In this document: positions 9,079-17,467 of the stretch, piece by piece
Position numbering within the stretch: position 1 is the stretch's first letter
How the letters are laid out: every line of letters begins with the position of its first letter
Assembly (NCBI RefSeq): GCF_023699475.1
Contig: NZ_JALXFV010000007.1
Location: forward strand, 265,537 to 329,536
Direction of reading: 5' to 3'
Origin: Halomarina rubra
Lineage (GTDB): Archaea > Halobacteriota > Halobacteria > Halobacteriales > Haloarculaceae
Length of the DNA stretch: 64,000 nt
Translations under genes and position numbers: made by a program
Notes under the pieces: generated by a model
The model's database searches: none
Seen by the model: the letters and a program-made list of their open reading frames with translations, nothing else
What the model was told of the DNA's origin: nothing

Positions 9079-9957
9079 TCACTCTCTGAGAAGAGACGCG
9101 AACTCCTGTTTGGTGAGCCCCGGCTGTTCACCCAACGCTGGAGCGCCCCCTCGACGAGTGACTTCCTCGGCAAACTCCATGCAGAGGTGCTCGTGTAACT
9201 GCGCGTACTCGGTCCACGCCTCTCGGTAGTGCGCATCGAGATCCCACTCCGCTAGGTGGATTCCAATGTCTCCCTTCCGGACGACGACCTCGCAGCCAGC
9301 GTCGCGAAGCGCATCGAACCGGACGTTGTTCCGGCGAATCGTGAGTATCCGTTTTGACTCTCAAATATACTCGTTCACCCACTCGTGGCACTCGAACGCT
9401 GGCGTGTGAGTGTGCGGCATCGAGAACTCCAGTGCGTCTTCACGCGAGCAGAACTCCAAGTACGTTTCTAGCAGCGAGATACTGCACCGATGGTTCGCAT
9501 TTGGGAGTGCGTACTTCAAGATGAGATTCGACATCAGACGGCCTGCAATCTCGGCCGCCGTCCCGCTCCAGTCGACCTGAGCGAGGGCGCGGGGGAGATT
9601 GTCCATCTCAAGCTCTTTGTAAATCTCCAAGCCGTCTCCCGCTTCGTCTTCCTCGTCAAGCACCCCCTCGTAGATGTTGAGGAGGCGAATAGCAATTGTG
9701 CGGTCGGCAGGGTGCATCTCGTCGAGTGCAGCGGCGATTTCAGCCTCTGTGGTTTCGAGATCAGCTGTCGTTCCCGACGCCCCTGTGTGCGTGTACAGAC
9801 AGTAGACAGTGGTCTCTGAGAGCGAGTACCCTATTGCCTTCACTGGCAAGTCACTAGTATCGTATCGGGCCGCAAGTTCACCGGCGTCCTGGGCAACGAA
9901 CGCTAACGAGTAGCGCTTGTCCATCGGATGGTGGTAATAGACGATTCGATGACGCAT
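9079..9957 (-). pseudogene. Fic/Doc-like protein interrupted by an in-frame TGA
   Basis: From the ATG at 9957 the frame runs about 198 codons to a TGA at 9361-9363. It then continues in the same frame, with good codon bias and no new start codon, for another 93 codons to 9079. The first part contains YALPNANHR, which resembles the Fic/Doc active-site loop region. The second part (GCEVVVRKGDIGIH onward) looks like its natural C-terminal domain. I read it as one gene of about 290 codons with one nonsense mutation. The Fic/Doc link is weak; the interruption is clear. Confidence 0.55.
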
Positions 9958-10044
9958 GGGGGACGGGTTTGAGTGAACAGACGGTCGTCCCTCTCTTGAG
10001 GGACGTGGTTGGTGGCTCCCGAACATTGAGTGGATTCTCAATGG

Positions 10045-10074
10045 GGGCACAATCGTCTACGTCGACGACACAGG
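10045..10074. repeat. 30-base duplicate of the DUF3267 gene 3' end
   Basis: Bases 10045-10074 are identical to 6376-6405, inside the C-terminal coding part of the membrane protease. The following bases (to about 10090) are still similar but diverged. No intact second copy of the gene is present, so this is probably a scrap of a lost paralogue. Confidence 0.7.
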
Positions 10075-10190
10075 TGACGAGTGGTTGGGGTAGTACGCTC
10101 ATCTCGAGTGCCATTTGAGTACTGGCGGATCCCTATCTTCGTACAAGAATATCCCCTCGTTACAACCCTTTCGTAATTGGTTCTGGGTTA

Positions 10191-10661
10191 ATGGCTGAAT
10201 TTATAATCAAGGCCCTCAGTGACATTTCAATGTCTGGCTATCTCAGCGATCTTGTTTCTGAGGTGGAGACCCGTGATGACACTACGTTAGTTCAAATGGA
10301 TGATGCTGATGCTCAGGAGGATGTTGAATGGGCTGACGACGAACCTCCGATTGCAGTCGATGAAATCGTGTCGTTCTTCCGCCGAAAAGGGCTGGGGAAC
10401 CGCGACTACGTCGTAATCCCGGCTCACGAACCCGACGAACCAACGTTCAATGGGGATATTATTACATACCGAACAACCGACTACGGCGCTGTTTTTATTA
10501 CGACAATGGTATATCAGCCTCAGGGTACGTTGAATTCGATGATTTCAGTCGTTCCACCCTCGCGCGCAGGATTCGGTTCTGGGATCGAAGATACGAACTT
10601 CCCGCTGGAGAATTCGGAGATTCGACAGATGATCGGCCACCCTACAGAGACAAGCCAGTAG
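10191..10661 (+). CDS. Hypothetical protein upstream of helicase
   Basis: A 156-residue acidic protein with no recognised domain. It ends 23 bases before the helicase gene and shares its direction, so the two are probably one transcript. Codon use is more AT-rich than most of the window, as it is in the helicase, which suggests that the pair arrived together. Confidence 0.65.
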   Translation: MAEFIIKALSDISMSGYLSDLVSEVETRDDTTLVQMDDADAQEDVEWADDEPPIAVDEIVSFFRRKGLGNRDYVVIPAHEPDEPTFNGDIITYRTTDYGAVFITTMVYQPQGTLNSMISVVPPSRAGFGSGIEDTNFPLENSEIRQMIGHPTETSQ

Positions 10662-10684
10662 AGGCGGAACAGCCACTTTCGGAT

Positions 10685-12538
10685 GTGGAATACGAGGAGT
10701 TTGTTGACGACACAATCGGGTTCATTCGTACAGAATTGAGGACTGAACACGACGAGGTCCTTGACGACGTCATTGATCAAGGGCCTGACTTGGCAGCAGG
10801 TACATCCGGCGCAGTCCGTTCTGATAGAATCATAGAACGGACCCGTGGATCTCTTCTCTTCACAGTAAGCAGACCATCTCCTGAACGAACGCACCGCCGA
10901 CCAACCGTTGAAGAACTCTACAGCGTCTATGAAGGGAACACTGTGGCACTTCTGTGGGAAAAAGAAGATGGCACTCACGAGTGGATTGATGGACTGGTTG
11001 AGCGGATTTCAGATAGCAGCATCTCTGTCGACACTTCCTATGGAAAACGGTCTCAGGCTGATGTCTCGACGGACGGAATTGATGCTGTCACATTACGAGT
11101 CGTCGTCAAAGGAGTCGCTGAGCGTCGTGAACTGGAGGCTTTTGAGTCGTCTACCGAAGCGTATCGAAGCGTACTCCGTGGGGAGCGACCGCTAGAATTC
11201 GAATCCGCGCAGGACTTTGATTTGGATGTTGATATTGAACTCAACCCATATCAAGAAAGTGCCGCGGTAGATGCGCTACTCGCCAATGACGTGTTCTGCA
11301 TTCATGGACCTCCAGGGACTGGTAAGACCCGAACGTTGGTCGCGATAATCGAACAGGCTGTAAAAAACGAAGAGCGAGTTCTAGTCACTGCTCACTCAAA
11401 CCAAGCAGTAGATAACATAGTCATCGGAGATGGCGAGGCGGACAGAGCATCGCTCAACGGGGTTGTTCGTTCGATGGGCAACGATAACAGCGAGAGAGAT
11501 ATCTCGCTTATTCGTCCCAGCAGCTCTACAAGGGAACTTCACCCCACCGTCAGAGAGCGGTACTTTGTTGACACTCAAAACCTGCCAGATACTCCTGCTG
11601 TGGATATCGTGGCAACAACCACCAATACCGCGGCTGCAGTTGGTGGCCACTTTGACCTTGTCGTGGTCGATGAGGCTTCACAGGCATCATGCCCTGCCAC
11701 TTCGATTCCGTTTGGACGAGGTGGCCGAACGATTGAGAACGAATACGGGTATGAGCGACACTTCGGTTTAAGAACTATCCTGGCAGGAGATCACAAACAG
11801 CTTCCGCCATACGTTGCAGACCGCGAGATGCAACGACAAGGGCTTCACAAGTCATTGTTTGAGCACTTAGTCTCTATGTACGGTTCTGGACTCTCCCAAA
11901 CCCTCTATCGCCAATACCGGATGCATGAGGACATCGCTCAATTTCCAAACGAGGAGTTCTATGACGACGAGTTGGAACATGGTGATGCAAACAGACAAGC
12001 AACTCTGGAAAACCTCAGACCTATCAGAGCGATTCATCATACCAGCCCAGACCAGCAGGACGAAGGAGATTATTCGTACTACAATTCGACTGAAGCAGCG
12101 TTTGTCGCTGCCCAAGTTCAAAAAGCCCTGAACACAGGGGTCGAACCGGCAGAGGTTGGAGTCATAACGGCATATGGGAGGCAGCAGGAGAAAATCAACG
12201 ACAAGTTGGGTTCAACGTTGGGCGGTGCAGTCGCCCAAGAAGTAAACGTTGCCACAATTGACCGGTTTCAAGGTGGACAGCGAGAGGTGATAATCGTCTC
12301 TTTCGTTCGCTCGAACACCGATGCTGACTCTGGATTCCTAGAGGACCCACCGGTAACCGCAAAGAAGCGATTGAATGTTGCCCTCACGCGTGCCAAAAAG
12401 AGGTTAGTACTGATTGGTGACTGGGATACTCTATCAACGACAGCATCCTTCCGCGACGAATCTGATAGCTGCGCGGACACGTACCATCGCCTTAGAGAGT
12501 ATCTTCTCGAGAAGGATGCAATGGTCTCGCAGCAATAG
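10685..12538 (+). CDS. Superfamily 1 (UPF1/DNA2-like) helicase
   Basis: 617 residues with all SF1B motifs in order: Walker A GPPGTGKT (about 207), motif II VVDEASQ, motif III AGDHKQLPP, motif IV QYRMHEDI, motif V TIDRFQGGQ, and motif VI NVALTRAKKRL. About 150 residues precede the helicase core and probably include a nucleic-acid-binding beta-barrel. Such helicases unwind RNA or DNA 5' to 3'. In accessory regions they are often part of defence systems. The only visible partner is the small gene at 10191. Confidence 0.88.
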   Translation: MEYEEFVDDTIGFIRTELRTEHDEVLDDVIDQGPDLAAGTSGAVRSDRIIERTRGSLLFTVSRPSPERTHRRPTVEELYSVYEGNTVALLWEKEDGTHEWIDGLVERISDSSISVDTSYGKRSQADVSTDGIDAVTLRVVVKGVAERRELEAFESSTEAYRSVLRGERPLEFESAQDFDLDVDIELNPYQESAAVDALLANDVFCIHGPPGTGKTRTLVAIIEQAVKNEERVLVTAHSNQAVDNIVIGDGEADRASLNGVVRSMGNDNSERDISLIRPSSSTRELHPTVRERYFVDTQNLPDTPAVDIVATTTNTAAAVGGHFDLVVVDEASQASCPATSIPFGRGGRTIENEYGYERHFGLRTILAGDHKQLPPYVADREMQRQGLHKSLFEHLVSMYGSGLSQTLYRQYRMHEDIAQFPNEEFYDDELEHGDANRQATLENLRPIRAIHHTSPDQQDEGDYSYYNSTEAAFVAAQVQKALNTGVEPAEVGVITAYGRQQEKINDKLGSTLGGAVAQEVNVATIDRFQGGQREVIIVSFVRSNTDADSGFLEDPPVTAKKRLNVALTRAKKRLVLIGDWDTLSTTASFRDESDSCADTYHRLREYLLEKDAMVSQQ

Positions 12539-13008
12539 ATCGGCTTAGAAAGTCAGCCACCACAACGATTGGACGGGGGCAGTGCAACCGCTGAGTTCCT
12601 CCCGGATGGTGCTGGCAGTATTTGGTAATCACAGTTAGGCACGGTGAATCAGCCACTCTTCACCCGCCCCGTAACTCTCGAAGAGTTCGCTGTCAGCGTC
12701 CCAGAACTGTATCTCGTCATTGTACGCCCCCGAGGCGATTTCGGACTCACCAGCCCGCGGTCGATACGAAGCACTCCGTCGTAGCACCACTTCGAGCAGA
12801 CATCGTCGAGAACGTTCCCAGAAAGTGTTTAGACACTATTGTATTCGAATCACTTGGTCGCCCCTTGATAGACATCATATCTCATACGCTGGTGTTGTAT
12901 GGGTGCTCTGAAAAGTGTACTCTTAAGGACGTTTCAGTCGGTCACACGATAACTCGAGCGCACGTGTCCTACTCGAGATGTCTGCTCATTGCCTTCAGTT
13001 GTTGTGTC
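12539..13008. other. Intergenic with a possible beta-propeller scrap
   Basis: On the minus strand, 12635-12790 reads as a short frame with IASGAYNDEIQFWD ending in a stop at 12635. This is the look of a WD40 or propeller blade, but it has no start and no further blades. Otherwise nothing is supported here. Confidence 0.3.
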
Positions 13009-13583
13009 TCATTCGGAACGTGAGATCCGGTCAAACAGTGCTGGGTAATCGATGACGAGGCCATCTGAGTCGACCGGCAGTTCAGCCTCGAAGCCACTGG
13101 AGATGCTTTCGTAGCGGAACCGGCCGCCGTCCTCGTTGAGTGCGTCAAGACAGGTGTATCGCTGGGTGGCCGTTTCGAGCTGAAATTCGGGAACAGAGAT
13201 GTAGACCGTCTCGATTTGAGCCGATTCGTCATGGTCGAGGCCCAGACGACGGATCGGAAGGGTGTTCGTGAACGGTGTCACCGAGATGTCGACATCGGTG
13301 CAGCCATCCAGCCTCGCTATTGGCGCTCCACGGCCATCGGTCCAAGACCCTCCTTGTCGGCCCGGAGTGAGATTGACATTGAGTTCCGGCCGAGAGTGGA
13401 CACCTCCACTCGTCGAACACGATAGTGCTGGTCGCACTTAATGTCGTACCGAATACGGAACGACTCGTCGTCGACAGACCCGACTACCACGCTCTCCACA
13501 TCGATACCCGCCGAATCTTCGACCAAGTGTAGCGATTCGATTCCAACTCTGGCAGCAGGTGTCCAGTAGACGTCTCGGTTCAT
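13009..13583 (-). pseudogene. Putative glycolipid-binding (DUF1089) protein, frameshifted
   Basis: From the ATG at 13583 the frame gives the typical N-terminus of this family (DVYWTP then GIESLHL). It switches frame near 13348-13356. The second frame gives the C-terminal blocks LDGCTDVDISVTPFTNTLP, IRRL and DGLVIDYPALFDRI. Together they make about 190 residues, the normal family length. A single indel therefore breaks the gene; a sequencing error is the alternative. Confidence 0.75.
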
Positions 13584-13877
13584 GTCGCGACCATCAGCGC
13601 GGTACGCGATAATGGCCCTGTATCCTAACCACCGACTGGATGAGTGCATTAAACACGGCTCCGCAAACCATCACAGAGTTCTATTCCACACTACACTGTG
13701 TAACCCAATCGGTGAACTTGTGCCGTGAGTCTATCACATTGAGAGTGGGACCACTCTCCTCAAACATGGCCGCAATCAGAATCACTACCCCAATATGTCC
13801 GCTTGAGAAATTTACGGAATGGAAGCAGATTTAGGTCCGCTCGCACGGCAACTCTCGTTGCCGTACTACGATGATAG
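13584..13877. other. Intergenic, no gene seen
   Basis: No frame has convincing coding character. The stretch separates the broken DUF1089 gene from the truncated HMA fragment. Confidence 0.5.
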
Positions 13878-13970
13878 GCCGGGACGGTCGAAGTCGTCGT
13901 TGAGGACGATGTGAGCGACGACGACCTCGGAACCGCCATCCACGATGCTGGCTACGAGGTCGTCGCTTAG
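13878..13970 (+). pseudogene. C-terminal fragment of a heavy-metal-associated (CopZ-like) domain
   Basis: Thirty codons read ...VEVVVEDDVSDDDL then AIHDAGYEVVA and stop. This is the last half of an HMA domain as in small copper chaperones. The metal-binding MxCxxC half is absent and a stop codon (TAG) immediately precedes the fragment in frame. Its stop overlaps the convergent ATPase stop by three bases. It is probably the ruin of a chaperone gene that belonged to the ATPase. Confidence 0.65.
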
Positions 13971-16267
13971 GCCGTCTTCATTTCAGCACCAGCAGACGCG
14001 TCCGTATCGACCGCAGAGGTGTCGGATTCGGCGGTGAAGTCCGTATTGAGACGCTCGCCCCGAAGCAACTGCCCCGCGAAGCTGTTTACGAGGACGACCG
14101 AGACGGAGAGGACCATCGCAATCATCGCGAACACCGGGTGGACAAGGCCCGTCGTCGCGGCGGCCACGCCGATACCGTTGAACGAGAACGCGGCCAGCAG
14201 GTTCTGCTTCGTCTTCCGATAACTGCTCTTACCAATCTCGTAGGAATCCATCACACCACCGAGCCGGTCGCCCATCAACACGATGTCCGCCGACTCGATG
14301 GCGATGTCAGTGCCCGCGCCGATGGCGATGCCGATGTCGGCTTGCGTTAGCCCGGGCGCGTCGTTGATGCCGTCCCCGACCATCGCGACGCGTTCACTGC
14401 CCTCCTGTAATCGTCGTATCTCGTCGCGCTTGTCGTCGGGAAGCACGTCGGCCATCACTCGGTCGATACCGACCGTCTCTGCGACGGCAGTAGCAGTTCG
14501 TTCGTTATCCCCGGTAATCATCACGGGTGTGATTCCGGCGTCCTTCATTCGTTCGACGGTCTCTGCGGCGTCGTTCTTCACGGGGTCACCGATTGCAACG
14601 AGGCCGACGACCGTCTCATCCACGGCGACGCAGACGACGGTATAGCCTCGTGCTTGGAGGCGGTCGATGTCGTCCCGGGCAGTAGCCATATCGATGCCCT
14701 CCTCGGTGAGCCATCCGGGTTTTCCAACGAGAATCCGCATTTCATCTACCTCTGCCCGAATCCCCTTCCCGGTCACACTGTCGAACTCGTCTGGGTCGGG
14801 GAACTCGACGCCACGTTCGTCTGCGCAATCGAGAATGGCATCCGCGAGGGGGTGTTCGCTAAATGCCTCCGCACTGGCCGCTCGTGTTAACACGTCGGAT
14901 TCGTTGCCGCCGAAAGCGACGACCTCCTCGACGGCAGGCTCACCCTTGGTGATGGTTCCGGTCTTGTCGAGGACGATGGTATCCACGTCTTGGAATATCT
15001 GGAAGGCATCACCGCTCCGCATCAGAATCCCCCTGTTCGCGGCGAGCCCACCACCCCGAATGAGGGCAAGCGGCGTCGCCATTCCGAGCGCACACGGGTA
15101 CCCGAGGACGAGGACGGCCAGCGCCGCGAACGCACCACGCTGGACGTTCGCTTCCGTCCCGAACGGGCCGCCTGACCAGACGACAGGGACGAGTATCCAG
15201 AACAGGAAAGACGCGACTGCGATGGTGAGGACACCCGGGACGAAGTACTTCAGCACGCGGTCTGCTAACTGGACGACGCCGGGTTTCATCGTCCTCGCTT
15301 CCTCGACTTGCCTCGCAACTTGATTCAAGAACGCGTCGTCGCCGGTCGCAGTTACTTCCACGAGTAGTGTCCCAGTTTCGTTGACGCTTCCACCAATCAC
15401 CTCGTCGCCCGGTCCCTTGTCCACGGGGACAGACTCGCCCGTCGCGACGCTCTCATCTACGGCGCTTTCGCCTTCGAGTACTGTGCCATCAACGGGTATG
15501 CTCTCTCCGGGCTTGACACGCACGTGGTCGCCCGATTCCAGTTCGTCCACCTCGACTTCTTCGACCTCACCGTCGCGAACGCGACGGGCGGTGTCGGGCT
15601 GAAGGTCGAGCAGGCCCTGCACGGCTCGCGACGCCCGGGTGCGGACGATGAGGCTGGTGTACTCCGAGAGGATGTGGTAGGTAGTAATGAACACTGAGAC
15701 GGCGAAGAAATGGACTGTCGGGAACGTCGGAAAGACGAATAGGCCGAGGAAGCCGCCGAGCAGTCCAGCGAACGCTCCGGCTTCGAGGAGGACGTGCTGG
15801 TTGAAGATGCGGCGTCGGATGCTGTTGTACGCCTTCTCGGTGATGTAGCGCCCGGGTCCGAACATCGTCCCGAGCGCGAGCCCCAGCGTCACGAGGTCCA
15901 TCCAGAGGGCCTGCGATTCGAAGGTCCCCCGGACGAATATCATGAACAGCATCAGCCCGGCGGTCGCGATGGCCGCCGCGCCCGAGAGCGTCAATCGGCG
16001 GGTGGCCTGCTCGACTTCTCGCTGTTGCTCCTCGAATCGTTTCTGCTTGTCCGGGTCGCGGATGGTGTACCCGAGTTCGCGGAGCGTGTCCTTGAGTTCG
16101 ACCTCGGCCAGCACGCCGCTATCGTACCGGATTCGGACCTCTTCGTGGGCGAGACTGACGTTCACCTCCTCGACGCCCTCCGTTCGCTCGTACGCCTTGC
16201 GGATGCTCTCGGCGCAGAACGAACACGACATCCCCCCGATGTCGTACTGGACGTGTGTGGTACTCAT
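13967..16267 (-). CDS. P1B-type heavy-metal ATPase with HMA domain, YPC membrane motif
   Basis: I start at the ATG at 16267 (766 aa), since the HMA domain begins at once: GGMSCSFC with Cys15 and Cys18. Then come the TGES actuator loop, the phosphorylation site DKTGTITKG, TGDN, and GDGINDAPG. The membrane metal motif reads LGYPCALGMATPLA: the usual CPC is YPC, so the first ligand cysteine is replaced by tyrosine. The linked cysteine-bearing regulator and chaperone scrap suggest copper or a similar soft metal. The changed motif makes the substrate uncertain. Confidence 0.85.
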   Translation of the reverse strand: MSTTHVQYDIGGMSCSFCAESIRKAYERTEGVEEVNVSLAHEEVRIRYDSGVLAEVELKDTLRELGYTIRDPDKQKRFEEQQREVEQATRRLTLSGAAAIATAGLMLFMIFVRGTFESQALWMDLVTLGLALGTMFGPGRYITEKAYNSIRRRIFNQHVLLEAGAFAGLLGGFLGLFVFPTFPTVHFFAVSVFITTYHILSEYTSLIVRTRASRAVQGLLDLQPDTARRVRDGEVEEVEVDELESGDHVRVKPGESIPVDGTVLEGESAVDESVATGESVPVDKGPGDEVIGGSVNETGTLLVEVTATGDDAFLNQVARQVEEARTMKPGVVQLADRVLKYFVPGVLTIAVASFLFWILVPVVWSGGPFGTEANVQRGAFAALAVLVLGYPCALGMATPLALIRGGGLAANRGILMRSGDAFQIFQDVDTIVLDKTGTITKGEPAVEEVVAFGGNESDVLTRAASAEAFSEHPLADAILDCADERGVEFPDPDEFDSVTGKGIRAEVDEMRILVGKPGWLTEEGIDMATARDDIDRLQARGYTVVCVAVDETVVGLVAIGDPVKNDAAETVERMKDAGITPVMITGDNERTATAVAETVGIDRVMADVLPDDKRDEIRRLQEGSERVAMVGDGINDAPGLTQADIGIAIGAGTDIAIESADIVLMGDRLGGVMDSYEIGKSSYRKTKQNLLAAFSFNGIGVAAATTGLVHPVFAMIAMVLSVSVVLVNSFAGQLLRGERLNTDFTAESDTSAVDTDASAGAEMKTA

Positions 16268-16397
16268 CGTGGGATAGACTTGGAGTGGAACAGTGAAAGG
16301 CGTTATGATGAGTATTGTAATAGTAGCATCCAAATTCTATAGGTTGAAGGAGGTTGCGACAGCCTTAGGGTACTCACTCCCGTACTCGGTGGCAAGG

Positions 16398-16952
16398 ATG
16401 TCTCTCCTCGAAACTGACGTTCCAGTGCGGAACGTCATCACAACTGCCCCGGAGAAGGCCAAGGCGTTGGAGAACGACGTACGCGCGAAAATTCTCGATA
16501 TGCTGGCCGACCAAGAGATGACCATCAGCGAGATTCACGAGGAACTGAAGCGACGCGGTGAGGAGAAGGTAGAGACTACAGTTCGCCACCACGTCAACGT
16601 CCTGAAAGACGCAGGACTCGTCGAAATCGCTCGGCTCGAAGACGCCAGCGGAGGGACGCTCAAATACTACAAATCGAACACGCGCGTGTTCGCGTACGAC
16701 CTCCCCGAAGGTAGCGACGAGGAACTCACCGGGGCACAGGAGACTGCACGGGAGGGGGTCGTTTCGCTGGTCGAACAGTTGTACCGGGAACACGGCGAGG
16801 CCATCGAAGGCGTCGCCCGGGAGATGAAGCCGTGCGAGTACTGCGAGACTCAACACTACGAGGAATTCATCGTCCGCGAGCTACTCAACCGAGCGCTGAC
16901 TGAAATCAGCGAAGACGAGACGTTCGACGAACTGGTCGCAAACGTGGAGTAA
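16398..16952 (+). CDS. Winged-helix regulator with CxxC metal-sensing tail
   Basis: A 184-residue protein starting at the ATG at 16398, since upstream codons lack bias. The N-terminal half is an ArsR-like winged helix (TISEIHEEL, then TTVRHHVNVLKDAGLV). The C-terminal half carries KPCEYCETQHYEEF, with Cys145 and Cys148 and nearby histidine as likely metal ligands. It is divergent from the P1B ATPase with about 130 bases between starts, so it probably represses that gene until metal binds. Confidence 0.8.
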   Translation: MSLLETDVPVRNVITTAPEKAKALENDVRAKILDMLADQEMTISEIHEELKRRGEEKVETTVRHHVNVLKDAGLVEIARLEDASGGTLKYYKSNTRVFAYDLPEGSDEELTGAQETAREGVVSLVEQLYREHGEAIEGVAREMKPCEYCETQHYEEFIVRELLNRALTEISEDETFDELVANVE

Positions 16953-17002
16953 CGCAATTTGGACGCCGAAGTCCACACCTGCTTATCGTACGGTTTCCAG
17001 CG

Positions 17003-17380
17003 TCAAACATCGTTGGGCGTATCCATATCACTCTCAGCACGGGCGATGTCACAGCCGAGCACACTGTCGATGTCCTGCCGGATACACTCGTCGGCTAATT
17101 CGACCATCCGAGGGCCAGCTTGCTGGGCGACGCGGTAGAATCGCTTTCGGCCCTCCTGCTTGGCTTCGACCAGCGTGCAATTGTTCAGACACTGGAGGTG
17201 GTGTGAGACGAGGTTGTAGGAGAGGTCCGTCCGTTCGCAGAGTTCGGTCACGTTCAGCGGCTTGTCTGTCTCGATGAGCGTCTGGTAGATACGGAGGCGC
17301 GTCGGGTCGCCCAGCGCGCGAAACAGAGTTGCCCGGGCTTCGTTCACCTCGTCGTCGTTCTGGAGCAGGTTCGAACTCAT
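17003..17380 (-). CDS. ArsR-family metal-sensing repressor of merA
   Basis: A 125-residue protein starting at the ATG at 17380. The winged helix has FRALGDPTRLRIYQTL, TELCERTDLSYNLVSHHL and GRKRFYRV. Cysteines at 48, 64, 68, 99 and 110 fit a thiol metal sensor; Cys48 lies at the ELCxC-type position of classic ArsR and CadC proteins. It is divergent from the mercuric reductase, with a palindrome between them. In haloarchaea ArsR-type rather than MerR-type proteins commonly control merA. Confidence 0.85.
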   Translation of the reverse strand: MSSNLLQNDDEVNEARATLFRALGDPTRLRIYQTLIETDKPLNVTELCERTDLSYNLVSHHLQCLNNCTLVEAKQEGRKRFYRVAQQAGPRMVELADECIRQDIDSVLGCDIARAESDMDTPNDV

Positions 17381-17444
17381 ACTGCCGATAGCTAGGGTGT
17401 CACGGCTACGTAGTTCCTCTCCTCGACCCAACCTTTCTTGCCTC

Positions 17445-17462
17445 CGAACGTCCAAACGTTCG
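17445..17462. promoter_or_regulatory. Inverted-repeat operator between arsR-type gene and merA
   Basis: CGAACGT and ACGTTCG form a perfect 7-base inverted repeat with a 4-base spacer (CCAA), ending 5 bases before the merA start codon. The position would block a leaderless merA transcript. It is the natural binding site for the adjacent ArsR-family repressor; binding is inferred. Confidence 0.65.
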
Positions 17463-17467
17463 TTAGA

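Noticed and set aside
14667-15323. 218-codon ORF antisense to the YPC ATPase
   Set aside because: Shadow of the ATPase; Ser/Arg/Pro-rich without recognisable features.
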